Assembly (NCBI GenBank): GCA_035518815.1
Contig: DATIXG010000117.1
Coordinates: 10,719-74,718 of the forward strand
Source: AG25 sp035518815
GTDB lineage: Bacteria; Gemmatimonadota; Gemmatimonadetes; Gemmatimonadales; GWC2-71-9
DNA: 64,000 nt
Direction: 5' to 3'
Numbering within the stretch: position 1 is the first letter of the stretch; each line of letters opens with the position of its first letter. The notes beneath the pieces are model-generated. The model saw only the letters and a program-made list of their open reading frames with translations, did not search any database and was not told where the DNA came from. Shown here piece after piece: positions 51,460-59,769 of the stretch. Position numbers and translations under genes: made by a program.

Positions 51460-52059
51460 GTGTCCCTGGTGAACTTCACGACGCGCGAGATTACCTGCAA
51501 GATCGTGTACTACGGTCCCGGGCGGTCCGGGAAGACCACGAACCTGCACTACGTGTACGGGCGCGTTCCCGAGGCGCGGCGCGGGCGCATGGTCTCGCTC
51601 GCCACGCAGACCGACCGGACGCTGTTCTTCGATTTCCTTCCGATCGACCTGGGCCAGATCTCGGGCTTCTCCACCCGCTTCCAGCTGTACACGGTGCCGG
51701 GCCAGGTCTACTACAACGCGACGCGCCGCCTCGTGCTGCAGGGGGCGGACGGGGTGGTGTTCGTGGCCGACAGCCAGGCGCGGCAGCTGGATGAGAACAT
51801 CGAAAGCCTCCAGAACCTCCAGGGCAACCTGCTCGAGCTGGGCGTCGACATCCGGACGCTGCCCGTCGTGCTGCAGTACAACAAGCAGGACCTGCCGCGC
51901 GAGTTGATTCTCCAGTCGGCCGATCTCGACGACGCGCTCAACTTCCGCAGCGTGCCGAGCTTCGCCGCCGACGCCCTGCACGGGAAGGGTGTGTTCGAGA
52001 CGCTGAAGGGCATTTCCGAGCTCGTGCTCAAGCGGCTGGCCGCCGGGACGGCCATATGA
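51460..52059 (+). CDS. mglA: MglA-type small Ras-like GTPase
   Basis: 199 residues. P-loop GPGRSGKTT (Lys25), the MglA-typical switch region TQTDRTLFFDFLPIDLGQI, the G3 region TVPGQVYYNATRR in place of the Ras DxxGQ, and the G4 motif YNKQDLPRE. In Myxococcus MglA-GTP sets the leading pole and drives gliding and type IV pilus motility, with MglB as GAP. Two roadblock genes precede it, matching mglBA order. GTG start. Its stop overlaps the DnaA-like gene (ATGA), strongly coupling the two. Confidence 0.94.
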   Translation: MSLVNFTTREITCKIVYYGPGRSGKTTNLHYVYGRVPEARRGRMVSLATQTDRTLFFDFLPIDLGQISGFSTRFQLYTVPGQVYYNATRRLVLQGADGVVFVADSQARQLDENIESLQNLQGNLLELGVDIRTLPVVLQYNKQDLPRELILQSADLDDALNFRSVPSFAADALHGKGVFETLKGISELVLKRLAAGTAI

Positions 52060-54014
52060 CCGCCGCCCTGAACGCCAAGTTCTCGTTCGATTCGCTGGTC
52101 GTGGGCGCGGCGAACCAGCTCGCGGTCACGGCGGGCCGCAACGTGGCCGAGAACCCCGGCACGACGTACAACCCGCTCTTCATCTATGGCGGCTCGGGCC
52201 TCGGCAAGACGCACCTGCTGATGGCGATCGGGCAGGCGGCGCAGAAGCTCGCTCCCCAGCTCAACATCGAGTACCTGACGCTCGACGAGTACGTCGAAGC
52301 GTTCCACGCGGCGGTGGCGGCGGGACAGGGCGACGTGTTCCGCCGCCGCTTCCAGAACGTGGACGTGCTGCTCGTGGATGACGTGCAGTTCCTCACGAAT
52401 CGCAAGGAGATGCAGGCGGAGCTGCTGCGGCTCTGCGAAGCCTTGCAGCTGGCGGGGCATCAGATGGTGCTCACGAGCGATCGTCCCCCGGTGGAGATCG
52501 CCGATCTGGACGAGCGGCTGATCTCGCGGTTCTCGGGCGGGCTGGTGGTGGACATGGGCGTGCCCGACTACGAGACGCGCGTCGCGATCCTGCGGCGCCG
52601 GGCGGAGGAGCGGGGGGCGCGGTTTCAGCCCGGCGTGCTCGAGACCGTGTCGGCCGCCGAGTTCCAGAACGTGCGCGAGCTGCTCGGCGCGCTCAACCGG
52701 CTCATCGCCTACCAGGCGGTGAACGACACGTTCCTGAACGCCGCCGGCGCGAAGCAGCTCCTCGGCATCACTGCCGCTCCGCCCGAGGCCGAAAGCCCGG
52801 CGACAGGAGCCGCGCGCACCCCGGGGGGGGGCGATGAGTTCGGGGCCTTCCTTCAGGATGTGACGGCCACGGTCGGCAAAGCGGTCGAGGCGTGGCGCGC
52901 GCGGGTGGGGGAGGCCGTCCTGCGGTGGGAAGGGGAAGGCTACCGCACCCACCGTCTCGAAGCGCTGCTGCAACAGGAAACGCCGGGCGCGGTGGACGCC
53001 GTGATCGCGGCGTTCGCGAAGGACGTGGAACGGTTGCGGGCGCTCGAAGCCGAGGTCGCGGCGCTCGATCCGCAGGCCGCGGGGCAGAGCATGTTCCGCG
53101 ATCCGGAGCGGCTGGCCGAGGCGCGCGAGCTGGCGACGAAGGTGCAGGAGGGCGTGGCCCCGCCGCCCGGCCCTTCGGGCGCGTTCCCGCTCGCGGCGTT
53201 CGCGGTGGGGCAGTCGAACCAGGTGGCGGTCTCCGCCGTGCGGGCCGCGCTCGAGCGCCCCGGCAAGCAGTACAACCCCCTCGTGCTCACGGGGAAGAGC
53301 GGGCTCGGGAAGACCCACCTGCTGCATGCGCTGGGTCTCGAGCTGGCGCAGAAGCGGGGCGCGGTGGTCGCCTGCCTCTCGACTCAGGATTTCGTCGACG
53401 AGCTGATCTCGGCGATCGACGGCAATCGCATGGATTGGTGGCGCGCCCGCTACCGGCGCGCGACCGCGCTCTTGCTCGACGACATCCACCTGATCGCCGG
53501 CAAGGACCGCACGCAGGAAGAGCTGTTCAACCTGTTCAATCTCCTGCAGGAGCGGGAGCGCCAGCTCGTGTTCACCACGCCCGCCCACCCCAAGACGCTC
53601 GACGGGGTGGAGGAGCGGATCCGCTCGCGGCTCGAGGGCGGTCTCGTGGTCGAGCTGGCGGAGCCCGACCGCCTGGTGCGGCGCGCGGTGCTCGAGCGCG
53701 TCCTTGCGCAGCAGGAGGTGCCATTCGACGAGGCGCTGCTCGAGTACCTGGCGGACCGCCCGGCGGACTCGGTGCGCGCGCTGAGCGGTCTGGTGCAGCG
53801 CGTGGTCGCCGCGGCCGCGACGCAGGACGCGCCGATCAACGCTGGGCTCGCGCGCGAGGTGCTGGAGGGCCAGTCGGTGGACGCCGGTCGCAAGTCGACC
53901 GGGGTCAAGACCAGCGGGCTCGTCGTGTCGAGCTTGAGCGGGATCCGCAGCCGCGAAAAGATGGTCTGGGAGTGGCCGGACATGGTGGAGCGAATGATCG
54001 AGGAGCTGCGCTAG
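52056..54014 (+). CDS. tandem DnaA-type AAA+ ATPase without DNA-binding domain
   Basis: 652 residues with two complete DnaA domain-III-like AAA+ modules. Module 1 (about 8-240): YNPLFIYGGSGLGKTHLL (Lys51), LLVDDVQFL, TSDRPP, RLISRF (Arg158), sensor-2 NVRELLGAL. A linker of about 120 residues, partly coiled coil, follows. Module 2 (about 375-600): NPLVLTGKSGLGKTHLLHAL (Lys419), LLLDDIHLIAGK, FTTPAHP, RIRSRL (Arg525), VRALSGLV. The DnaA N-terminal DnaB-binding domain and the C-terminal HTH are absent, so this is not the initiator and is unlikely to bind oriC. ATG overlaps mglA. It could use ATP-driven assembly to control MglA or the Che proteins; role unknown. Confidence 0.9.
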   Translation: MTAALNAKFSFDSLVVGAANQLAVTAGRNVAENPGTTYNPLFIYGGSGLGKTHLLMAIGQAAQKLAPQLNIEYLTLDEYVEAFHAAVAAGQGDVFRRRFQNVDVLLVDDVQFLTNRKEMQAELLRLCEALQLAGHQMVLTSDRPPVEIADLDERLISRFSGGLVVDMGVPDYETRVAILRRRAEERGARFQPGVLETVSAAEFQNVRELLGALNRLIAYQAVNDTFLNAAGAKQLLGITAAPPEAESPATGAARTPGGGDEFGAFLQDVTATVGKAVEAWRARVGEAVLRWEGEGYRTHRLEALLQQETPGAVDAVIAAFAKDVERLRALEAEVAALDPQAAGQSMFRDPERLAEARELATKVQEGVAPPPGPSGAFPLAAFAVGQSNQVAVSAVRAALERPGKQYNPLVLTGKSGLGKTHLLHALGLELAQKRGAVVACLSTQDFVDELISAIDGNRMDWWRARYRRATALLLDDIHLIAGKDRTQEELFNLFNLLQERERQLVFTTPAHPKTLDGVEERIRSRLEGGLVVELAEPDRLVRRAVLERVLAQQEVPFDEALLEYLADRPADSVRALSGLVQRVVAAAATQDAPINAGLAREVLEGQSVDAGRKSTGVKTSGLVVSSLSGIRSREKMVWEWPDMVERMIEELR

Positions 54015-55631
54015 ATGGCGATCAAGGGCTCGCTCAAGGAGGCCTCGCTCCCCGACGTGCTGCAGCTGCTCTCGCTGGGGCAGAAAACGGGCTGCCTCTC
54101 GATCGCCGACCGGTCGAACTTCGGCTACATCTACTTCGACAAGGGCCGGATCTCCTACGCCTCGATTGTGAACCGGCGCGACCGCCTGGGCGACATCCTC
54201 GTCAAGCACGGCAAGATCGCCGCCGAACAGCTCGACGCCGCCATCCACCGCCAGCAGCGCGAGCGCGACAAGAAGCTCGGGCAGATCCTCGTGGCCCAGA
54301 ACGTCATCTCCCAGGACGATCTCGAGCGCTACATGCGCGTGCAGATCGAAGAATCCGTCTTCTATCTCTTCACCTGGACGCAGGGGACGTTCAACTTCGA
54401 GGCCGACGTTCGCCCCGACCGCCAGGACTTCCTCGTGTCCATCAACCCCGAGTCCCTCCTGCTCGAGGGAGCGCGCCGGGTCGACGAGTGGAGCCTGATC
54501 GAAAAGAAGATCCCGTCGTTCGACCTCATCTTCGTGGTCGACCGGGACCGGCTCGCGATCTCGGAGGGGACGCTCACCGAGACCCAACGCGCGGTGCTCC
54601 AGCTGCTCGACGGCGCGCGGGACGTGAATCAGGTGATCGAAGACTCCGGGCTGGGCGAGTTCGAGATCGGCAAGGCCCTCTACGGCCTCATCACCGCCGG
54701 CTTCGTGCACCGCTCGGGGCGCACCGCGTCGGCCGTGGACGCGCAGGTGACCGACGCGCGGGTCGAGGAGCATCGCAACCTCGGCATCGCGTTCTATAAG
54801 ACGGGCATGATGGATGAGGCGGCGCGCGAGTTCCGGCGGGTGGCGGAGCTGCGGGGCTCGGATCCGGCGGCGCATTTCTTCCTCGGCCTCGTCGCGCTGC
54901 GCCAGGCGCGCTGGCGCCCGGCGATGGAGGCGCTCCGACTCGCCGCGGAGAAGGGCGGCAGCAAGCCCGCGGTGCTGCACAACCTGGGCCTCGCCTACGA
55001 GCAGCTCGGGCGGCTCGAGGAGGCCCAGGCGGCGCTCGCCGAGGCGGCGTCGCGGGCCCGCACCGACGCGCGGATCTACCTGGGGTGGGGCATCGTCACC
55101 CTGAAGCAGGGCGACTTCACGGGCGCCGCGGGCCGGCTCGACCGCGCCAAGGAGCTGTTCGCCAAGGTGCCGCCGCCAACCTGGTTCTGGGCGCGGGCGC
55201 TCGCCGCCGCCTCGGCCGGCGAGTTCGAGCTGGCGGCGCAGGTGGCCGAGGAAGGCGTGGAAGCCTACCCGTCCCACGCCGTGCTCCAGAACAATCTCGG
55301 GGTGCTGCGGGAGCTGGCCGGCGATCTCGAGGGCGCCGAGGAGATCGTCCGCGGGGCGCGCAAGAGCGAGCCGTCGCTCCCGCAGCTCTCGAAGAACCTG
55401 GGCGACCTCGCGTATCGCGCCTCCCGCTACGACGAGGCCTGGGATGCCTACAGCCGGGCGGTGGAGCTCGCGCCCGAGCTGGGCGACGACGTCTACTTCA
55501 AGCTCGGCAACATCGCCTACAAGCGGAACGACCGGGATCTCGCATCGCAGATGTGGCGCAAGGCCCTCCAGCTGAATCCCGGGCACGAGCTGGTGAAAGC
55601 CAATCTGGATACGCTGAGCGCGCTGGCGTGA
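54015..55631 (+). CDS. DUF4388-TPR protein (second of pair)
   Basis: 538 residues. DUF4388 at about 3-60 (KGSLKEASLPDVLQLLSLGQKTGCL ... GYIYFDKGRISYASIVN), MshEN-like helices (LGDILVKHGKIAAEQLDAA, LGQILVAQNVISQDDLERY), a winged-helix-like part (about 185-235), then a longer TPR array (about 255-535). Paralogue of the protein at 48650 with the same domain order but more repeats. It starts at the base after the DnaA-like stop and its own stop overlaps cheR. Likely cytoplasmic scaffold or effector. Confidence 0.87.
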   Translation: MAIKGSLKEASLPDVLQLLSLGQKTGCLSIADRSNFGYIYFDKGRISYASIVNRRDRLGDILVKHGKIAAEQLDAAIHRQQRERDKKLGQILVAQNVISQDDLERYMRVQIEESVFYLFTWTQGTFNFEADVRPDRQDFLVSINPESLLLEGARRVDEWSLIEKKIPSFDLIFVVDRDRLAISEGTLTETQRAVLQLLDGARDVNQVIEDSGLGEFEIGKALYGLITAGFVHRSGRTASAVDAQVTDARVEEHRNLGIAFYKTGMMDEAAREFRRVAELRGSDPAAHFFLGLVALRQARWRPAMEALRLAAEKGGSKPAVLHNLGLAYEQLGRLEEAQAALAEAASRARTDARIYLGWGIVTLKQGDFTGAAGRLDRAKELFAKVPPPTWFWARALAAASAGEFELAAQVAEEGVEAYPSHAVLQNNLGVLRELAGDLEGAEEIVRGARKSEPSLPQLSKNLGDLAYRASRYDEAWDAYSRAVELAPELGDDVYFKLGNIAYKRNDRDLASQMWRKALQLNPGHELVKANLDTLSALA

Positions 55632-56449
55632 CGACCGGCCAGGACGAGCAGGCCCTCCAGGCGCTGACCCGCAAGATCTCGCAGGCTCGTGGCGTCGATT
55701 GTGCGGCGTACAAGGAGCGCTGCCTCAAGCGGCGGCTGGCCGTGCGCATGCGCGCGTGCAGCGCGCACACCTACGAGGCGTACAGCAAGGTGCTCGACCG
55801 GGACCCGGCCGAGTACGACCGGCTGCTCGACGCGCTGACCATCAACGTCACGAAGTTCTGGCGCAACGCGGAAACCTGGCAGACGCTGGCCGAGCCGTAT
55901 CTCGGGACGCTGTGGCGGGCGACCCGGGGCCACGTGCGGGTGTGGTCGGCGGGATGCGCGTCGGGTGAGGAGCCGTATACGCTGGCGGTGGCGCTGGCCG
56001 AAACGGCGCGCCAGCACAAGGAGGAGCACCTGCTGGTGCGCGCCCGCATCGACGCCACCGATCTCGACCGCGAGAGCCTGGATCGCACCCGGGCCGCGGA
56101 GTTCGCGCCGGGCACGTTCAGCGAGATGCCGCCGGAGCTGGTGGAGCGCTATTTCACGGCGGACCTGCCACGCAAGCCGCTGCCGGTGCTGCAGCGGATG
56201 GTCCGCGTGAGCCGGCACGACCTGACGCGCGATCCGCCGCCCGACCCTCCCTACGAGCTGATCGTATGCCGCAACGTGGTCATCTATTTCGACCGGCCGG
56301 TGCAGGAGCGCCTGTTCCAGACGTTCTATGACGCCCTCGTGCCGGGCGGCATCCTCCTGCTCGGCAAGGTCGAGACGCTCGTGGGCCCGGTGCGCGAGCG
56401 CATGCACCTCGAGCACGTGCGCGAGCGGATCTACGCGAAGCCCGCATGA
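55628..56449 (+). CDS. cheR: CheR methyltransferase
   Basis: SAM-dependent methylation of receptor glutamates. 273 residues: an N-terminal helical domain (RCLKRRLAVRMRACS, residues about 30-45, the substrate-binding arginines) and the catalytic Rossmann domain with VWSAGCASGEEPYTLA (SAM motif I), DATDLDRESL and CRNVVIYFD. The loop usually reading TxFFR is TINVTKFWRN. No C-terminal TPR or pentapeptide tether. GTG overlaps the previous stop (GTGA), stop overlaps cheD (ATGA). Receptors are not encoded in the window. Confidence 0.94.
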   Translation: MTTGQDEQALQALTRKISQARGVDCAAYKERCLKRRLAVRMRACSAHTYEAYSKVLDRDPAEYDRLLDALTINVTKFWRNAETWQTLAEPYLGTLWRATRGHVRVWSAGCASGEEPYTLAVALAETARQHKEEHLLVRARIDATDLDRESLDRTRAAEFAPGTFSEMPPELVERYFTADLPRKPLPVLQRMVRVSRHDLTRDPPPDPPYELIVCRNVVIYFDRPVQERLFQTFYDALVPGGILLLGKVETLVGPVRERMHLEHVRERIYAKPA

Positions 56450-56943
56450 CCGAGTCGCGGCCCAAGGAAACGCTCGTGCATGTGGCGGACTGGGCGGCCG
56501 AGCGCGGCGACCACGTGCTCGTTACGCTTGGCCTCGGGTCGTGCGTGGCGATCATGCTGCACGATCCGAGCAGCGGCGCCGGCGCGATGGCGCACGTGCT
56601 GCTGCCGTCGCGCAGTCTGGCGCGCGATGCGACCAACCCGGCCAAGTTCCCGGAGACGGCGATCCCGTTCCTCGTGGAGCGGCTGCGCGCGCTCGGCGTG
56701 GACCAGCGCCGGCTCGTGGCCAAGCTGGCCGGCGGCGCCAGCATGTTCGCGCAGCTCATGACCCCGGGTTCGGTGCAGATGGGCGAGCGCAATCTGGTCG
56801 CGACCCGCGCCGCGCTCCGGGCCGCCGCGATCCCGCTGACCGCCGAGGCGGTGGGGGGGACGGCCGGCCGGTCGGTGCGCTTCTACGTACAGGACGGGCG
56901 GGTGGAGATTCGCGCCGTGGGATCCGATGAACGCCGCATCTGA
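56446..56943 (+). CDS. cheD: CheD receptor glutamine deamidase
   Basis: 165 residues. CheD motifs: LGLGSCVAIMLHD with nucleophile Cys33, AMAHVLLPS with His50, KLAGGASMF, MGERNLVATRAAL and the C-terminal GRSVRFYVQDGRVEIR. Deamidates receptor Gln and, in Bacillus-type systems, is controlled by binding CheC, which is encoded upstream at 45332. CheC plus CheD plus CheB together indicate a three-part adaptation scheme as in Bacillus or Thermotoga. Confidence 0.94.
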   Translation: MTESRPKETLVHVADWAAERGDHVLVTLGLGSCVAIMLHDPSSGAGAMAHVLLPSRSLARDATNPAKFPETAIPFLVERLRALGVDQRRLVAKLAGGASMFAQLMTPGSVQMGERNLVATRAALRAAAIPLTAEAVGGTAGRSVRFYVQDGRVEIRAVGSDERRI

Positions 56944-58018
56944 CCGGCGGCCGACGGTGCTGGTCGTCGACGACAGCGCCCTGATCCGCCGGGTGCTCAC
57001 GGATGTCCTGGGCGGCGAGTTCGACGTCGTGGCCACCGCGCGCGACGGATTCGACGCGTTGCGCAAGATCCACCAGCACGTGCCCGACGTGGTGACCATG
57101 GACCTCGAGATGCCGGAGCTGGATGGGCTCGGGGCGATCGGCTACATCATGTCGGAGACGCCCCGCCCGATCGTCGTGGTGAGCGCGCACGCGGGCCCGG
57201 GCACGGCGGTCGTGATCCGCGCGCTCGAGCTCGGCGCCGTGGAGATCGTGGAGAAGCCGATGGAGGCGACGCGCGGAGCGATCGAGCGGCTGGGCCCCGA
57301 GCTGATCAGCGCGGTCCGGCGCGCGCTCGCGGCCGACGTGTCGCGAGTGCCGGTCATGGCGCGCCCCCCGGCGCCGGTGCGCCACGCTCCGGAAGTGGGA
57401 TTGCGGCCGCGCGCGCGCGTGGCGGTCGCGATCGCCGCCTCCACCGGAGGGCCCCGCGCGCTCGCGGAGCTCATACCGAAACTCCCGACCGGACAGAACG
57501 CCGCCGTCCTGATCGTGCAGCACATGCCGCCCAAGTTCACCCGCAGCCTGGCCGAGCGCCTCGACTCGATGAGCCCACTGCGCGTGGTCGAAGCCGATCA
57601 CGGCACGCCCGTGGTCGAGGACACGGCGTACGTGGCGCCGGGCGATTATCATATGCGCGTGGCACCCGCGTCCGACGGCCCGCAGATCGTGCTCGACCAG
57701 GGACCCACGGTGTGGGGCGTGCGGCCCGCCGCCGATCCGCTGTTTCGGTCCGTCGCCGAGATCTTCGGCGCCCGCAGCATCGGCGTCGTGCTGACGGGCA
57801 TGGGACGGGACGGCGCGGCGGGGTTGCGGGCGATTCACGACGCGGGCGGCCGCGGCGTGGCGCAGGACCGCGAGTCGGCGGTGATCGCGGGGATGCCCAC
57901 GGCCGCCGTGCAGGGCGGGGGAGTGGACGCGGTTCTTCCCCTCGGTCAGATTGCGGGCCGCGTGAGCGCCGAGCTGGCGCAGCGCGCCACGGCGCTCGGC
58001 GGCTGGCGGCGCGCGTGA
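56927..58018 (+). CDS. cheB: CheB receptor methylesterase/response regulator
   Basis: 363 residues. Receiver domain with Asp15/Asp16 and phospho-acceptor Asp59 in VTMDLEMP, a linker (about 135-163) and the esterase domain with Ser172 in AASTGGP, His199 in VQHMPPKF and Asp295 in GMGRDGA forming the catalytic triad. Removes methyl groups from receptors when phosphorylated by CheA. The ATG overlaps cheD by 17 bases; the stop overlaps the next CheW gene. Confidence 0.96.
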   Translation: MNAASDRRPTVLVVDDSALIRRVLTDVLGGEFDVVATARDGFDALRKIHQHVPDVVTMDLEMPELDGLGAIGYIMSETPRPIVVVSAHAGPGTAVVIRALELGAVEIVEKPMEATRGAIERLGPELISAVRRALAADVSRVPVMARPPAPVRHAPEVGLRPRARVAVAIAASTGGPRALAELIPKLPTGQNAAVLIVQHMPPKFTRSLAERLDSMSPLRVVEADHGTPVVEDTAYVAPGDYHMRVAPASDGPQIVLDQGPTVWGVRPAADPLFRSVAEIFGARSIGVVLTGMGRDGAAGLRAIHDAGGRGVAQDRESAVIAGMPTAAVQGGGVDAVLPLGQIAGRVSAELAQRATALGGWRRA

Positions 58019-58434
58019 GCGGCGCGCTGGGGTACCTGCTGATCCGCGCGGAAGGCCGCGCGTACGGCCTCCCCCTCAACTCCGTGCGGCAGGTGGGCGA
58101 CCTGGGTGAGGTACTGAGCGTGCCGCGGGCGCTGCCCGCGATCCGCGGGCTCACCCCGTTCGGCGGGCGGCTCGTGCCGCTCGTGCATCTCGGGGCCCTG
58201 CTCGGCGAACGCACGCCGCCGGCGGAGCGCGGGCGGACGATCGTCGTCGTCGCGCTCGCCGCGGAGCAGCGGCTGGTGGCCTTCGAGGTGGACGACGCCG
58301 ACGAGGTCGTACGCGAGGGGGCGTTGCCCGTGCCCGACGGCGAATCGCTGCCCTGGGCCTCGGGCGTCGCCCGGCGCGCCGACGCGCTGGTGCCGATTCT
58401 CGACCTCGCCCTGCTGGAGGATCGTATCGCATGA
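58015..58434 (+). CDS. CheW-like protein (second)
   Basis: 139 residues with a CheW-fold pattern (YLLIRAEGRAYGLPLNSVRQV, IRGLTPFGGRLVPLVHLGALL, VAFEVDDADEVV). It is shorter and more divergent than the other two: the LxNxRG segment that contacts CheA/receptors reads LTPFGGR. It may form a specialised coupling unit or bind a different partner. GTG overlaps cheB, stop overlaps the third CheW gene. Confidence 0.78.
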   Translation: MSGALGYLLIRAEGRAYGLPLNSVRQVGDLGEVLSVPRALPAIRGLTPFGGRLVPLVHLGALLGERTPPAERGRTIVVVALAAEQRLVAFEVDDADEVVREGALPVPDGESLPWASGVARRADALVPILDLALLEDRIA

Positions 58435-58910
58435 GCACCGGGGATGATGTCCAGCTGGTCGTGTTCAGACTGGCGGGCCAGGATTTCGCGTTTCACATCT
58501 TCCACGTCGAGCGCATCCTGCGGCACGAGGCGCCCGTCCCCCTGCCCAAGGCGCCGGAGTTCCTCGAAGGCGTGCTCCACTACCAGGGCGCGGCGGTACC
58601 CCTGGTCGATCTCCGGAAGCGGCTCACCGTACCCTCGCCGATCCGCGAGGAGACGCGGATCGTGATCCTCGAGGCGGATGGCGGCAAGATCGGCGTGGTG
58701 GTGGATGCCGTGACCGAGGTGCTCCAGGTGGCGGCCAGCGAGGTCACCTCCCCGCCCAAGATCGTGAAGGGGCTCGCCGCGGAGTACATCGCGGGGATCG
58801 TGAGCAAGGACGACCGCACGATCATCGTTCTGAACAGCGCCCAGCTGCTCTCAGCGAAGGAGAAGCTCGCCCTCGAGGTCGTCCTCCAGCCCAAGGCCAA
58901 GGTCTCGTGA
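58431..58910 (+). CDS. cheW: CheW-domain coupling protein (third)
   Basis: 159 residues with the canonical CheW pattern: VVFRLAGQDFAFHIFHVERIL, FLEGVLHYQGAAVPLVDLRKRL, KIGVVVDAVTEVLQVAASEV and a C-terminal GIVSKDDRTIIVLNSAQLL. Most typical of the three CheW proteins apart from HYQG in place of NLRG. ATG overlaps the preceding stop; the stop overlaps the last TPR gene. Several CheW proteins in one cluster could build arrays of different composition. Confidence 0.9.
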   Translation: MSTGDDVQLVVFRLAGQDFAFHIFHVERILRHEAPVPLPKAPEFLEGVLHYQGAAVPLVDLRKRLTVPSPIREETRIVILEADGGKIGVVVDAVTEVLQVAASEVTSPPKIVKGLAAEYIAGIVSKDDRTIIVLNSAQLLSAKEKLALEVVLQPKAKVS

Positions 58911-59767
58911 GCGAGTCTCCCGTTCCCGCCCTGCGGGCCGAGTACGACGCGATTGCCCGCAGGCTCGACGGGGCGACCGGCGCCGACCGGGAAACCGTCA
59001 AGCGGGAGATCATCAGTTATTTCAAGCAGGTCGACGCGCTCATCACGGAGCTGACGGAGCTGAAGGAGGACGTGCGCAAGCTGGTCGAGCGCTACAAGCA
59101 GGGGGCGACGTCGACCGCGGCCGCGTCGGCGCCCGAGTTCACGAGCGCGCGCCCCGCCATCCACGCCGACCACATCGGCGCGTCGACCTTCATCGAGAAG
59201 GGGTGGAGCCTCATCTCGCTCGGCGATCACGCCGGAGCGATACAGGCGCTCCAGAAGGCCCTGCAGCTCTCGCCCGGCGAAACGCAGGCGGAGTCGCTGC
59301 TCGGGTGGGCGCAGATGCTGCACGAAGAGTACGACGACGCGCTGCAGACCTTCCAGAAGGTCCTGATGAAGGAGCCGGCCAACTCGCTCGCGCGGATCAA
59401 CGTCGGCTACATCTGTCTCCAGAAGCGCATTTTCGGCGAGGCGATCGAGCATCTGTCGAAGGCCATTCGCCTCGACAACGACAAGAAGGCCACGCTATAT
59501 GCCCACTTCTATCTCGGCCTGGTCTACCTGCAGCGCGACATGTACGAAGATGCCCAGACCTTCTTCGAGAAGACGCTCAAGCTGGGACCGAACCTGATCG
59601 AGGCGTACTACCAGCTGGGTCGCGCCTACTGGTTCGCGGGCGACCAGGAGCGCGCGCGACGGACGTGGGATGCGGGGCAGAAGGCGAACAAGTTCAACCC
59701 GTGGGGCAAGAAGTGCGGCGAGACGCTCGACCTGGTGGCCCAGGGGCAGGAGCCGCCGCGCACCTAG
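58907..59767 (+). CDS. TPR protein at the end of the chemotaxis run
   Basis: 286 residues. An N-terminal coiled coil (about 8-65, EYDAIARRLDG ... ELTELKEDVRKLVERYKQ) is followed by an Ala/Ser linker and about five TPRs (residues 88-265), including SLISLGDHAGAIQALQKALQ and YLGLVYLQRDMYEDAQTFFE. Cytoplasmic, no enzyme domain. GTG overlaps the CheW stop. Probably another scaffold piece for the same machinery; the next gene encodes an exported protein and starts a different theme. Confidence 0.87.
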   Translation: MSESPVPALRAEYDAIARRLDGATGADRETVKREIISYFKQVDALITELTELKEDVRKLVERYKQGATSTAAASAPEFTSARPAIHADHIGASTFIEKGWSLISLGDHAGAIQALQKALQLSPGETQAESLLGWAQMLHEEYDDALQTFQKVLMKEPANSLARINVGYICLQKRIFGEAIEHLSKAIRLDNDKKATLYAHFYLGLVYLQRDMYEDAQTFFEKTLKLGPNLIEAYYQLGRAYWFAGDQERARRTWDAGQKANKFNPWGKKCGETLDLVAQGQEPPRT

Positions 59768-59769
59768 TC

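Noticed and set aside
52056..54014. This gene as the replication initiator dnaA, with a nearby oriC
   Set aside because: Two AAA+ modules, no domain I and no C-terminal HTH. No dnaN or gyrB nearby and no cluster of DnaA boxes was seen.
51711..55586. Open frame of about 1291 codons on the - strand
   Set aside because: Antisense to mglA, the DnaA-like gene and DUF4388-TPR, all with intact motifs. Composition is typical of a GC-driven shadow frame.
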